DNA of 64,000 nt from the NCBI GenBank assembly GCA_030737875.1, contig CM060922.1:304039456-304103455 (forward strand), written 5' to 3'. The position numbers and the translations under genes are program-made. Under the pieces are notes generated by a model, which saw only the letters and a program-made list of their open reading frames with translations, searched no databases and had not been told where the DNA came from. Shown here one piece after another: positions 12,315 through 26,003 of the stretch. This DNA comes from Allium sativum (Eukaryota > Streptophyta > Magnoliopsida > Asparagales > Amaryllidaceae). Positions within the stretch are counted from its first letter, which is position 1, and each line of letters opens with the position of its first letter.

Positions 12315-14399
12315 CGTAACGACCCGGAAAAAGGCGATCTTGGTTATACGATATACAACACATATCGAACATCCAAGGATCGAAAATAACCGAAAAGTTA
12401 ATGAAAGAAATTAGAGGGTGAGGATAGATAAGATAGAAACTTAGAATAGAAGAAGAAGAAGAACACAACATCAAAGTAACACGAACTTCACAATGGAATG
12501 AATAACATATAATATATACAACATAACTTTGAAATATAAATATGTACTTGAATATACATCATTATCAAAGTACATCACTTACATCACATCGGAAATAAAC
12601 AATAGCTATATGATCTTGAAGCCTCCTGCTCCAGCTCTTCAAGTATCCGTAAATCCCGACTACGTGACTGCCCGTATAAAATTGGGCACCCAAGAGTTTA
12701 GGGAAAACAAAACAAAATAAACTCCGGTTCAGTCATGGGACTGGTATGAGTAAAACAGTTTAAAACAGTTTTAACAAGTAAATGATATCTCATAAGACCA
12801 CGCCGTATAACGGAACGGGTTTTTCCCTTTTGAGAATCCAAAATATCTTTATATCAAAAACCTTTTGATATTATAATAATGTCTATCAACCACAATATAA
12901 TAATCATCTAGCAGAAACGCTTTCATCTCACGTTCTACATATATTGTATACAATCAAAACCGCAAGCACATATTGGGTAATGGATTTCCAACTATGACAA
13001 GGTATGGAACCACCTTTCGCTAGTGTACCTCTAGAGATGAATACACTGGGTTCAACAAGAACATCTTGCAACCCGGCCAGACATGACCAACCACTCATTT
13101 CGCTTGAGTGTATCGAATGTATATCACCAACGGTTGGGATCAACAACCGTTTCCCGAATGGGACAACATCAACAATAGATTTTTAGAAGTAAATGAAACT
13201 CTAGATCAAGTGATTATACACCCTAATAGGTGCGACCTACATAGCCATGCTGCCTGCCCGATTTTTTGTCATTTCCCGGTTGTGAGGCTAGAGGCCACGC
13301 TTATCTCTGACATATCTCATGTTTATCCACTTTGAATGTCACATCATCATACCCGCCAAATTACAAATTGATTTCCCTAAAAATACCATGGGTATACAGC
13401 TAAGAGAAACGAATTCCTCCGCCACCAAACGTAAATACGTTTGAAGATATCAATTTACGAGATCTATTAAATATACTCTGTCAGACATTCTTCCATATAG
13501 GTCGTCTTGGGACTGGACAAACCGAAGGCACTATTCAGTACAACCATCTTAGGCAACCTTTACCTAAGATTTATACAACATCCCTTGCACTTTACTCCGT
13601 TTTCAATTATCTTTGGCATATATGATTCGCAACGCTTATGCCAATACAGAGTGGTTCTTCGGATAATAATCCACCTGGTCTCTCCATATTAACAACGTTA
13701 AAATGATCGAAAACTTCGATATCGGTGAGTTAACTATCATAGAAAAACACGTGTGCAAACAACGATATTATTTCCAAATGGAAATTATATCGATCAATCA
13801 TCATTTAACATTTATCTCTTTAGTTCATTAATTTACTTATCTCCTGTTTCCATATTTCAACATTTCTTATTTTCTAAATTTAGAAAATATACGTTATTAA
13901 CAATGGAAAACATTTCCTTTTCACGTTTTCTATATTAGAAACATTTCTGATTCTTATTTGGAAAACATTTCCAAATCTCCTTCATTTGTTTTTAAACAGA
14001 TGTTTAAATAAAACATCGCTATGCCCACTCAAACCATTTACTAAATTCACTTAACCATCATTCACTATTAAACCTTACCATTCCTTAGTTAAGAAGGAAG
14101 TCAATCAAGTTGGGGTATAATTACCTCTCAAACCTTAACTGAACAACGTTTTAACTTCGAAATAGTCAAAGTTTATCTTTTAAACCTTTAACAATCTTCT
14201 TTACGTCTCTCTCGGATTCCATTTACGAATCCACTTCTTTATTGAAAACATTGGTTATAACGATAACGTTATAATCCCTACTTTCGAAATGTCTAACTTC
14301 AATTATCACATTTATTCTTTAACGTGAATAAATAAATAAATAAACACCTAATTTATAAGTAAATAAATCTTGATTTAAACATCGGAAAGTATAAGTACT

Positions 14400-15157
14400 T
14401 TCCCGAATTCGATATAATCGAATTCGATGATTAACTCTCTTCGAATAACTAATATTCGATTAACTCACTTCGAATAACTAATATTCGATTACTCTCTCTT
14501 TTGAATAAACGATATTCGATAATCCCTCTTTTCGAATACTATATTCGATTACTCCTTTTCGAATAAGTATATTCGATTAACTCCTTTCGATTAAACTAAT
14601 CGAAAACTCCTTTCGAATAACTAAATTCGATTAACTCCTTTCGATTAAACAATTCGATAACTCCTTTCGAATAACTAGATTCGATTAACTCCTTTCGATT
14701 AAACTAATCGATAACTCCTTTCGAATAACTAAATTCGATAACTCCTTTCGAATAACTAAATTCGATAACTCCTTTCGATTAAACTAATCGATAACTCCTT
14801 TCGAATAACTAAATTCGATTAACTCCTTTCGATTAAACTAATCGATAACTCCTTTCGAATAACTAAATTCGATTACTCATTTTAACTCGATTCGAATAAC
14901 TAATATTCGATAACTCCTTTTAACTCGAGTCGAATAACTAATATTCGATAACTCCTTTTTCGACTAACTCTAATCGATTTATTCTAATTCGATTAACTCT
15001 ATTTAATTACTCTGTTGGTTAACTCTAACTCTAACTGGTTAACTCTAACTGATCAACTCTAACTGGTCAACCCTAATTGATTAACTCTAACTGGTTAACT
15101 CTAACTGATCAACTCTAACTGGTTAACTCTATTTAATTTACTCCTTTGAATTAACTC
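14400..15157. repeat. Tandem hairpin repeat, ATTCGAT/ATCGAT type (in A2 LTR)
   Basis: Units such as AACTCCTTTCGATTAAAC-TAATCGATAACTCC recur through the block, with the end section switching to GGTTAACTCTAACTGATCAAC-type repeats (15010-15125). The array resumes beyond element C at 26004, where AACTCCTTTG words continue. Confidence 0.85.
15153..15157. repeat. Target-site duplication of element C, left copy
   Basis: The bases aactc immediately precede TGTAACATCCC. The identical pentamer follows the 3' LTR at 25999-26003. Confidence 0.92.
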
Positions 15158-18100
15158 TGTAACATCCCATAAATTTTACCAAGTTGATTTGGATTTTTAA
15201 TATATGAATTTGGATTTTTATTATATAATGTTGGATTTTCTGAATATATATTTGTTTTTATAAGGTTTTGAATATATGAATTTTTAAAATTTGAATAAAG
15301 TATCTTGTTTTATTTGATAAATTATGATTTTGTATAAGGAAAAATTAATTTTAAAAGTTTATATTTAATTTATAAGATTTCATGTTTAAGTAATGATATC
15401 GTCTAATTTTGATAATATTGATTTGTAAAATATGAATTTGGTAAAGGACAATTTATTTTATGATTTTACAAGAATAATTATTAATAAGTTTGGATTTACT
15501 GATATAATTTGTCGTTCGATCCAATTTGTCAAAAGATAACATAAATTAATAGCAATAGTATAATGCGTTGCTCTTTGTTTTCATAACGTTTAAGGTAAAT
15601 GCTACCAAAAACACATTCCTTCTCCTTTTTACAAGTGTTAAGACACTTGTAATTGGTCATGCAACATTCCATGCATGAAGTACACATGTCCTATGATGTG
15701 TCACTCTCTCCTTACTCCTCTTTTCCCATAAATACCACCCTTTCCTTCCACTTTTTTCATTCATTCTCACTTCTTTTCTTTCTCTCTTCTTCTTAAAGCT
15801 TATGGCCATGGTTTCCATGGCATAAGTCTTCCTCTTTTCCACCACCACCTTGCCAAAGTTCGTCATTTCTCCTCCTCCTCCTCTTATAATATAAAGAGAG
15901 ATTAGTGTATATTATATTATATATATTTTGGTCAAGAAGACGTTGCGCTGAAATACTATCCGAGGTTCGCTTAGCTAGGTTCGCCTACCGTGAAGATTTG
16001 GAAAGCCGTTAGTTGAGAACTTCTAATTGAAATTATTTATTTAATTAGTTAATTATAATTAGCTGAGGTTAATTATAATTAGTTAATGATAATTGTGTGA
16101 TGGATGTTGATGTTCGAATGGTTGTTCATGTAAGTAGATAAAACACTAAACACGGGTAAGCATTATTGACCGTAACGCTTGTGCACAGTTAAAATGTTTG
16201 TTGTGATGGATGATGGATGCGTAGTTTAAAACACACACTATTAAGCGTTAGTGTTATAACACTTGTGCACAGTTATGATTTATTTAATAATGTTGATGAT
16301 GGTTTCCATAGATGTTTTTGATGTTGTTTCGCACACACTATAACACAACAATTATGGTATCACATGTGTGATCGACAAATCTCCTTCGTAATTAGAAGCA
16401 ATATCATTATTAAATTCGAAGGTTTATAATTTGGAAAGAACATATGTATGAATTCATATATATTGATAAAGTCCTTTAAAATGAATAAATAAATACCTGA
16501 ACGTTCTAGGATGACAGAGAGGATAGTGTCTAGGCTTAGGTTTGGAAATGAAGTTTCCTGCTCTCCCTGGCTATCCCTAACTAATACGACGGATGGGAAG
16601 GTTAATTTGAAGTTATTTCAATTTAGAAATGAATTGGAATTTATGAAAGTTGAATTTTAGATCCAAAATAATTTGAAAAGTAAATTTAAATGATTTTAAA
16701 AGGGTTATATAAGGATATAACGATTTTCTATGATATTTTGAAGTATCGTAGAATAATGGTTATTATGGTAAAAATAGAGCTTGTCGCATAACGACAACTT
16801 ACGTATTTTAGATGCAAACTTTAAACGCTTATAACTTTTGCAATCTAAATCGTGTTTCCATGAAACGAAAAACATTTGATTTATATAAACAAGAACTTTC
16901 AAATGAGTGAAAGCAGATTTTAAATTCGAGTTATAATTTTCATGTTATGTTTGAAACCGTTTTGGAAAAGATCGATGTAAGAACAATTGTTGCCCATAAC
17001 TATAAACAACTATTTTTAAATTATTTAAAAATATGGAAAAAATTTGTAAAATCATTACAAATTATGAAAAGGTGTTTTCAATTGTAAAGTTTAAGTTTTG
17101 GCTAAGATAAACGATATTTTGATCAAAATAGTTAAGATAACTATTTTGTAACACTTTTGTAATACTTTTGGAATGCTATTGTAACGCTTTCTTCGAAAAC
17201 AATCTATTTTCAAGTTTTAACCCGTAAACGATTTTCCAAACTGTAAGTACTGATTTGTGGAATGTTTTCAAAGGTTTAAGAGTATTAGAAATATTTTATA
17301 TGGAATTTAAATTGATACTAATACGGGTTTTTAATACTAAATAATTGGATATGGTTGGAGATAAATTTTCGGATGTTTGATATTAGTTTGGAATGAAAAC
17401 TCTTATTATCTGAGGAATTTAAAAGGTAATTCACCATTATTCCGCTTATAATATGAGTTGGATACGGAAATTAATATTGAAGATAAGTTGATGGTATTTC
17501 TATCCAGATCTAATGTCAAAGAGTTGAATAAACCTTTCAATTAAGATACAGGTTCTCACCTTGATTGAAATAAGCTAGATAGAAATAATCTTTGATATTT
17601 GGTATGAACCTGATGATGTAAATGTATACTATCTGTGGAATTTGAAAGATATTATTATATTGTTATTATACTTATAGTATTCGTTGATTATGAGAATTTA
17701 TATCGAATATAAGTGGATAAAATTTCTGTGTAATTTATGATTCAATGTCGTTTGATTTGGGTTCTGTCGTGAATCGTATCTTCAATAATACCATTCTTGA
17801 AACCCAATAAGATTGAGTTGTGGAAATTCGTATCCTAATTGGAATTTAGTCAAAATTTTCGATCCGAGGGAATTAAAAGTAAGAAATTGAAGCGAAGGTA
17901 TACTCTTTGATTTAAAAGAAGAATTTAAGATGATAACGAGATGTACGAAATTATAGAAATTCAAATCTTTAGTTGTAAATGAATTGATAACTATGTGGAA
18001 GGAGATTTGAATTGAAAAGCCTGTGTGAACCATAGCTACTGTTTAAAATACGCTTATTACTTGGAAAGACCGGGATCGAGCATATGTTCGAAAACCATTC

Positions 18101-18828
18101 CAAGTAATAATACGACGTTATGAAGCAATTCAAGAGTTGGTAAACGACGAATGAAGACCGGTAATATTTGAATTGTTTAGATTGATTGTTGATTAATGTC
18201 TCGGTTGGGTAGGCCACCCGATACGAGATGTGAGTTGCATGAGACCTGAACAAATTTAATTATTTTCGGGTTGTTCCGTTCAGACCCAGAACGGTCTTGT
18301 ATGGATGGTGTGTCTGACATTGAAATTGACTGCATAGCACTGATTTCCGTTAATGAATATCGGATTTGTGGCAATATATTATTCTCGTCTCTAATTCATA
18401 TGAACTTAGAGGGTATGCATTGATTGAAATCAGTGATATGTCGTGAATTGTCAATGTGACATACCCAAGTTATGAAACGAGCTAGTGGTGATCAAAGAAT
18501 GGCTTATCGAAGCATAGCTTTGTGTATGACGTGACATCGATAAACCTCACACCCCGGATGATGAGAAACTGGCGGTTAGGTTGTGTATATATATGAATTG
18601 ATGATGATCGCTGCAGCAATGGGAAACCACTTATGACTTATGGAATAGGGTATGTTCGGGGGGCCGCGTCTGGTCGAAAACCATTGATCTACCTCGCGAT
18701 TTGTATTTGTGACCGCGTCTGGATGAAAAACCCTTGATTACATTTTGTTTGTGTTCCGATTGATCTTTCGTGTCAGGAATCATCAAGTTGGAAAGCCAAA
18801 TCTCCAATACGAGCCATACGATTTTGAT

Positions 18829-18876
<48 letters not shown>

Positions 18877-19591
18877 GACATAATATTATGGGGTATTATG
18901 CCATCTAGGATTAATACATTTATTTGCGAAATGTTTTCCACATTATATGTATTATGTTTTTGAAAGAGGATTTTTACGTATGAAAGCATGCTTGGTTATC
19001 ATAAGATAAAACTCGCCCATTTGGTGTGCGCTTGCATTGTGTGATGTGAGACGAGCTTATGATAGCTTCATTTTCAAAAGTCATTGCGCATTTATATGCA
19101 CGGGTGTTCACATGGAGTAAACCCGTTCCGCGTTTGCGGTGTGGTCCGGTGAAATTCCCAACTTTAAAATGAACCTAATGATAACTGTTTTGAGTTCTCA
19201 CACCAGTCCCACGACTGACCTGGAGTTTATTGTTCCTTCCTAAACTCTGGGTGCCCATAAACTTTCACACGGGCTGCTAGTAGTTTAGTTTTGCAGTTTT
19301 AATTCGCCGGAGCAAAGTTCGGAGCGCTATCTGAGTTGGAGTACATGATGGAGTTTGAAGCTTCCGCTATATCATACGATTTTCTTCCGCTGAGAATATA
19401 TTTTATTTTCTTCCGATGTATGTGTTGTAACTCTGATATTTTATGTAACTCTGATGTAACATTGTATTTCGCAATGAAAAATTCTATTATTTTGTTCAAT
19501 ATATGTATGCACCCATAACAATTCACCTTTTTGAACGATTTGAGTCGATTTAATTACCGGCAAGAACTGGGCAAAAAGGCGGGTCGTTACA
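15158..19591 (+). mobile_element. Element C, 5' LTR (4.43 kb)
   Basis: It starts TGTAACATCCCATAA and ends GGGTCGTTACA. A TATA-like CATAAATA sits at 15727-15734, followed by a CT-rich stretch. A near-palindrome with CCATGG cores lies at 15799-15826. A block shared with LTR H is at 16503-16605, and the CAGTC hairpin block is at 19199-19255. A TA microsatellite occupies about 18832-18873. No ORF here has recognisable similarity. Confidence 0.92.
16503..16605 (+). other. 105-bp block shared by LTR C and LTR H
   Basis: TTCTAGG(A/G)TGACAGAGAG and GCTCTCCCTGGCTATCCC are conserved with the H copy at 39975-40078 at about 90% identity by eye. The block includes a small hairpin GGAAA-loop-TTTCC and possible pairing of GGATAG with CTATCC. 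The 3' LTR copy is at 23165-23267. Confidence 0.7.
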
Positions 19592-19594
19592 AGT

Positions 19595-19606
19595 TGGTAT
19601 CAGAGC
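19595..19606 (+). other. Element C primer-binding site
   Basis: TGGTATCAGAGC begins three bases after the 5' LTR end TTACA. Confidence 0.92.
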
Positions 19607-21802
19607 TTTGGTTATACAAAGCTATGGCGTACGTACATATTTGGACAAAGGAATAGGTCTCCTCAGAGTTATATAATCTCATTAGAGATAGGGTTAGAAA
19701 TACCCTAGAATGAGATTTTGGAATATTATGACGAGAGAGCGTATTTTTGAAACCTATATAAGGTATTTTGAACAAGTAAATCATTTTGAAAACGATGATT
19801 ATTTGGAATATATTTTTGGAATATAATTGGAAATAAGGGTTTCGAGTGTTTATTCGCCGTCACGATTGGACTATCGAGTATGTAAGGGTTTTGGATATAC
19901 GCCTGATCAACGTATATGCGAAATCCAATATATAATAGGTAGATGTAGGGTCACACTCTAGTCACTTGAGGATAATTCTGTTGATGATCGCGACATCATA
20001 GATTTTTATTTTCAAGTTTCGAAAGTGCGATGATTATATGGTTTCGATTAAGACGTCGAGAAATACTTGAACCATTTCGATATGTTAGGAATATTACAAG
20101 AATATAATGAAAGGACAAGTGTAGCAGATGCAAAGTTTTAGCCTTAAAGAGGAAAAGACGCAAGTGTGCGCAAACTTTATTCAGAAAAATTTGATGTATG
20201 TATTTATTCTTTTCCGCTGTTCAAAATATTGAAATCTCTAATATTTTTATAAAATTATAATTTCGCTATAGATTTTGTACTATGTGATTCTGTGTAGTTC
20301 TGTTTAGACCTTGTAAGCCGATAACAGTCAGTCGTGTTGAACGCTTCAAGTCGGTTTAATCGCCGACTCTGGGCAGTCAAAATGGCAAATTGTTACAGTT
20401 GGTAACAAATAGGGATATTGTAGAAGTAAACTATACTTAAGAATTAGAAGAACACGTAAGTGTGAAAAATTCATTTAAGCGATTTTTCAATACCACTCCT
20501 TAGGAATTTTAAGATAATTTAAACTTAAGTTAAGAATTTGTTCAAAGAGATGATTTTGACTTAAGTTAAGAATGAGTTTAAAAAGTTAATCAAAATCGTA
20601 ACAAACATCAAAGTAGAAAATTTGGATCTTTGAAGTATTAAGTTGAAAGATGTAAGTTCTGAAAATGATAAGATCAATATTTGAACAACCCTAGCTTGAA
20701 CCTGTTACGCATAATCAGAGTGCGCAGAGGAAGCGTGATGGCATTTTAAATAAAACTATTTTAAGAGATTTTCCGGCTAGTTGAGTAAGAAAGACTTTCT
20801 AAACAAGATTTGATATTTAAACAAGAATGAAAAGAGATTATATATATACTTCGAATTTTAAAGTGGATTTAGAGAAAGTGTTATTCGATTAGATGAATTC
20901 GACAACCAAAATATGGATATTAAATGAGTGCAAATTTAACTTATAAATGGGTTAATATGAGATTAGAAACGATTGGAATAAAATTTGAAATAGAACGAAA
21001 TATAATTCTATCCCTTCCCTTGTCACTAGATTTTGCTCGACCCATTGTCATCATTTGAATATCACCTCGAATTGTCGTGCTTGAAATTGTTATTGTTCAA
21101 CTTTATTTCTGAATTATTCCTTTTGCCCTGCTCTGAGAAAGCCATGGACAAGTGAATTAATTTGGATATGAAACCGGTATTTTGAATTACCTCTTAAAGT
21201 GAACTTGAATTTGTATTGAGTGCAATAGAATTTCTAATACTGAATTTAGCCAAGATGGTAATTTGCGGGGTAATTGAATGATTAGGGAAAGGATTATTTG
21301 AGAATTTAGATTTAATTTTCTAATTTAAGCACTTGGCCTTAGAATTGATAAGGAAAATCATGGGTTCCGTAAGAGTAAGTTAGAAAGATAACTTCCAAAC
21401 TTTTAGAATTTTCTTAGGGTCATAGACCTCTAAGTACTGGACAATGTCTATCCTAGATTCTCCTTTGTAGTAGTGGTAGCAGCTCTGGGTCTAACTCAAA
21501 GAATTTAATATTAATCAAGACATGTGACGACCCTAGAAATCACGAGATTATAGAAGTTTCCTTATATTCTACCTTTGGTGATAATTAGATAGAGTATCCT
21601 GAGATAATATGGACCTTGGTTCTGACCATTACATTCCCGATATGTTAAGAGAGAAATGGGTTTGGAGGAAGAAAATAGTTCGAGTAGCAGAGTCAGTGAT
21701 CGTTGGCTTGTTCGTCCTGACAGGTTGAGGAAGAAATTCGAATTTAAAATTTGTAAAGGAGTTTAAATTTACTCAACTTCCTTTTCGAGGACGAAAAGTT
21801 TC

Positions 21803-21819
21803 TAGGGGGGGGGGGTGAA
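21803..21819 (+). other. Element C polypurine tract
   Basis: TAGGGGGGGGGGGTGAA lies directly before the 3' LTR start TGTAACATCCC, 12 bases after the gypsy motif TTTTCGAGGACGAAA. Confidence 0.88.
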
Positions 21820-24800
21820 TGTAACATCCCATAATTTTTACCAAGTTGATTTGGATTTTTAATATATGAATTTGGACTTTTATTATATAATGTTGGATTT
21901 TCTGAATATATATTTGTTTTTATAAGGTTTTGAATATACGAATTTTTAAAATTTGAATAAAGTATCTTGTTTTATTTTATAAATTATGATTTTGTATAAG
22001 GCAAAATTTATTTTAAAAGTTTATATTTAATTTATAAGATTTCATGTTTAAGTAATGATATCTTCTGATTTTGATAATATTGATTTGTAAAATATGAATT
22101 TGATAAAGGACAATTTATTTTATGATTTTACAAGAATGATTATTAATAAGTTTTGATTTACTGATATTATTTGTCGTTTGATCGGATTTGTCAAAAGATA
22201 ACATAAATTAATAGCATTAGTATAATGCGTTGCTCTTTGTTTTCATAACGTTTAAGGTAAATGCTACCAAAAACACATTCCTTCTCCTTTTTAAAAGTGT
22301 TAAGACACTTGTAATTTTGCATGCAACATTCCATGCATGAAGTACACATGTCCTATGATGTGTCACTCTCTCCTTACTCCTCTTTTCCTATAAATACAAC
22401 CCTTTCCTTCCACTTTTTTCATTCATTCTCACTTCTTTTCTTTCTCTCTTCTTCTTAAAGCTTATGGCCATGGTTTCCATGGCATAAGTCTTCCTCTTTT
22501 CCACCACCACCTTGCCAAAGTTCGTCATTTCTCCTCCTCCTCCTCTTATAATATAAAGAGAGATTAGTGTATATTATATTATATATATTTTGGTCAAGAA
22601 GACGTTGCGCTGAAATACTATCCGACGGTTCGCTTAGCAAGGTTCGCCTACCGTGAAGATTTGGAAAGCCGTTAGGTGAGAACTTCTAGTTTAAATTATT
22701 TATTTAATTAGTTAATTATAATTAGCTGAGGTTAATTATAATTAGTTAATGATAATTGTGTGATGGATGTTGATGTTCGAATGGTTGTTCATGTAAGTAG
22801 ATAATACACTAAACACGGGTAAGCGTTATTGACCGTAACGCTTGTGCACAGTTAAAATGTTTGTTGTGATGGATGATGGATGCGTAGTTTAAAACACACA
22901 CTATTAAGCGTTAGTGTTATAACACTTGTGCACAGTTATGATTTATTTAATAATGTTGATGATGGTTTCCATAGATGTTTTTGATGTTGTTTCGCACACA
23001 CTATAACACAACAATTATGGTATCACATGTGTGATCGACAAATCTCCTTCGTAATTAGAAGCAATATCATTATTAAATTCGAAGGTTTATAATTTGGAAA
23101 GAACATATGTATGAATTCATATATATTGATAAAGTCCTTTAAAATGAATAAATAAATACCTGAACGTTCTAGGATGACAGAGAGGATAGTGTCTAGGCTT
23201 AGGTTTGGAAATGAAGTTTCCTGCTCTCCCTGGCTATCCCTAACTAATCCGACGGATGGGAAGGTTAATTTGAAGTTATTTCAATTTAGAAATGAATTGG
23301 AATTTATGAAAGTTGAATTTTAGATCCAAAATAATTTGAAAAGTAAATTTAAATGATTTTAAAAGGGTTATATAAGGATATAACGATTTTCTATGATATT
23401 TTGAAGTATCGTAGAATAATGGTTATTATGGTAAAAATAGAGCTTGTCGCATAACGACAACTTACGTATTTTAGATGCAAACTTTAAACGCTTATAACTT
23501 TTGCAATCTAAATCGTGTTTCCATGAAACGAAAAACATTTGATTTATATAAACAAGAACTTTCAAATGAGTGAAAGCAGATTTTAAATTCGAGTTATAAT
23601 TTTCAAGTTATGTTTGAAACCGTTTTGGAAAAGATCGATGTAAGAACAATTGTTGCCCATAACTATAAACAGCTATTTTTAAATTATTTAAAAATATGGA
23701 AAAAATTTGTAAAATCATTACAAATTATGAAAAGGTGTTTTCAATTGTAAAGTTTAAGTTTTGGCTAAGATAAACGATATTTTGATCAAAATAGTTAAGA
23801 TAACTGTTTTGTAACACTTTTGGAACGCTATTGTAACGCTTTCTTTGAAAACAATCTATTTTGAAGTTTTAACCCGTAAACGATTTTCTGAACTGTCAAA
23901 GAGTTGAATACTATCCAGATCTAATGTCAAAGAGTTGAATAAACCTTTCAATTAAGATACAGGTTCTCACCTTGATTGAAATAAGCTAGATAGAAATAAT
24001 CTTTGATATTTGGTATGAACCTGATGATGTAAATGTATACTATCTGTGGAATTTGGAAGATATTATTATATCGTTATTATACTTATAGTATTCGTTGATT
24101 ATGAGAATTTATATCGAATATAAGTGGATAAAATTTCTGTGTAATTTATGATTCAATGTCGTTTGATTTGGGTTCTGTCGTGAATCGTATCTTCAATAAT
24201 ACCATTCTTGAAACCCAATAAGATTGAGTTGTGGAAATTCGTATCCTAATTGGAATTTAGTCAAAATCTTCGATCCGAGGGAATTAAAAGTAAGAAATTG
24301 AAGCGAAGGTATACTCTTTGATTTCAAAGAAGAATTTAAGATGATAAAGAGATGTACGAAATTATAGAAATTCAAATCTTTAGTTGTAAATGAATTGATA
24401 ACTATGTGGAAGGAGATTTGAATTGAAAAGCCTGTGTGAACCATTGCCACTGTTTAAAGTACGCTTATTACTTGGAAAGACCGGAATCGAGCATATGTTC
24501 GAAAACCATTCCAAGTAATAATACGACGTTATGAAGCAATTCAAGACTTGGTAAACGACGAATGAAGACCGGGAATATTTGAATTGTTTAGATTGATTGT
24601 TGATTAATGTCTCGGTTGGGTAGGCCACCCGATACGAGATGTGAGTTGCATGAGACCTGAACAAATTTAAGTATTTTCGGGTTGTTCCGTTCAGACCCAA
24701 AACGGTCTTGTATGGATGGTGTGTCTGACATTGAAATTGACTGCATAGCACTGATTTCCGTTAATGAATATCGGATTTGTGGCAATATATTATCCTCGTC

Positions 24801-25239
24801 TCTAAGTCATATGAACTTAAAGGGTATGCATTGATTGAAATCAGTGATATGTCGTGAATTGTCAATGTGACATACCCAAGTTATGAAACGAGCTAGTGGT
24901 GATCAAAGAATGGCTTATCGAAGCATAGCTTTGTGTATGACGTGACATCGACAAACCTCACACCCCGGATGATGAGAAACTGGCGGTTAGGTTGTGTATA
25001 TATATGAATTGATGATGACCGCTGCAGCAGTGGGAAACCACTTATGACTTATGGAATAGGGTATGTTCGCGGGGCCGCGTCTGGTCGAAAACCATTGATC
25101 TACCTCGCGATTTGTATTGGTGTCCGCATCTGGATGAAAAATCCTTGATTACATTTCGTTTGTGTTCCGATTGATCTTTCGTGTCAGGAATCATCAAGTT
25201 GGAAAGCCAAATCTCCAATACGAGCCATACGATTTTGAT

Positions 25240-25278
<39 letters not shown>

Positions 25279-25998
25279 CGACATAATATTATGGGGTATT
25301 ATGCCGTCTAAGATTAATACATTTATTTGCGAAATGTTTTCCACATTATTTATATGTATTATGTTTTTGAAAGAGGATTTTTACGTATGAAAGCATGCTT
25401 GGTTATCATAAGATAAAACTCGCCCATCTGGTGTGCGCTTGCATTGTGTGATGTGGGACGAGCTTATGATAGCTTCATTTTCAAAAGTCATTGCGCATTT
25501 ATATGCACGGGTGTTCACATGGAGTAAACCCGTTCCGCGTTAGCGGTGTGGTCCGGTGAAATTCCCAACTTTAAAATGAACCTAATGATAACTGTTTTGA
25601 GTTCTCACACCAGTCCCACGACTAACCTGGAGTTTATTGTTCCTTCCTAAACTCTGGGTTCCCATAAACTTTCACACGGGCAGCTAGTAGTTTAGTTTTG
25701 CAGTTTTAATTCGCCGGAGCAAAGTTCGGAGCGCTATCTGAGTTGGAGTACACGATGGAGTTTGGAGCTTCCGCTATATCATACGATTTTCTTCCGCTGA
25801 GAGTATATTTTCTTTTCTTCCACTGTATGTGTTGTAACTCTGATATTTTATGTAACTCTGATATAACATTGTATTTCGCAATGAAAAATTCTGTTATTTT
25901 GTTCAATATATGTATGCACCCATAACAATTCGCCTTTTTGAACGATTTGAGTTGGTTTAATTACCGGCAAGAACTGGGCAAAAAGGCGGGTCATTACA
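21820..25998 (+). mobile_element. Element C, 3' LTR (4.18 kb, with internal deletion)
   Basis: It is collinear with the 5' LTR but 255 bp shorter. The difference maps to one deletion of bases equivalent to about 17241-17499, with a short filler at 23894-23910. A canonical TATAAATA box is at 22389-22396. The TA microsatellite (about 25244-25276) is shorter than in the 5' LTR. It ends GGGTCATTACA followed by the duplication aactc. Confidence 0.92.
22389..22396 (+). promoter_or_regulatory. TATA box of LTR C
   Basis: TATAAATA lies about 570 bp into the LTR, followed by a pyrimidine-rich stretch where transcription could start. The 5' LTR copy is changed to CATAAATA at 15727-15734. Confidence 0.6.
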
Positions 25999-26003
25999 AA
26001 CTC
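25999..26003. repeat. Target-site duplication of element C, right copy
   Basis: The pentamer aactc matches 15153-15157. Confidence 0.92.

Larger units (their letters stand above)
12315..15157 (-). mobile_element. LTR A2, right-hand (3') part
   Basis: It starts CGTAACGACCCGG on the plus strand and follows A1 block by block: AGAAGAAGAAG at about 12451, the CAGTC block at 12690-12752, the GCTT-CATCTCACGTTC block near 12919, and the ATTCGAAT array at 14400-15157. There is no PBS at its outer edge, so it looks like a solo LTR inserted into D0 gag. The candidate left duplication is aaaag (12310-12314); the partner was lost at the 28846 junction. Element C splits this LTR at 15158. Confidence 0.82.
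19592..21819 (+). mobile_element. Element C, non-coding internal region
   Basis: This is 2.23 kb between the LTRs. It begins with AGT and TGGTATCAGAGC (19595-19606, tRNA-iMet-type PBS). It ends with TTTTCGAGGACGAAAAG and a G-rich PPT. There is no gag or pol motif and no significant ORF on the plus strand. With 4.2-4.4-kb LTRs this is the LARD type of non-autonomous element. Confidence 0.88.
15158..25998 (+). mobile_element. Element C: complete non-autonomous LTR retrotransposon
   Basis: The element is 10841 bp, plus strand, with a 5-bp duplication aactc at 15153-15157 and 25999-26003. It has a 5' LTR (15158-19591), PBS at 19595-19606, a non-coding interior, PPT (21803-21819) and a 3' LTR (21820-25998). 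It carries no gag or pol similarity. It is inserted in the hairpin array of A2, which in turn sits in D0 gag, so it is the youngest layer of that nest. LTR identity is high in sampled stretches (about 98% by eye), apart from one deletion in the 3' LTR. Confidence 0.93.
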
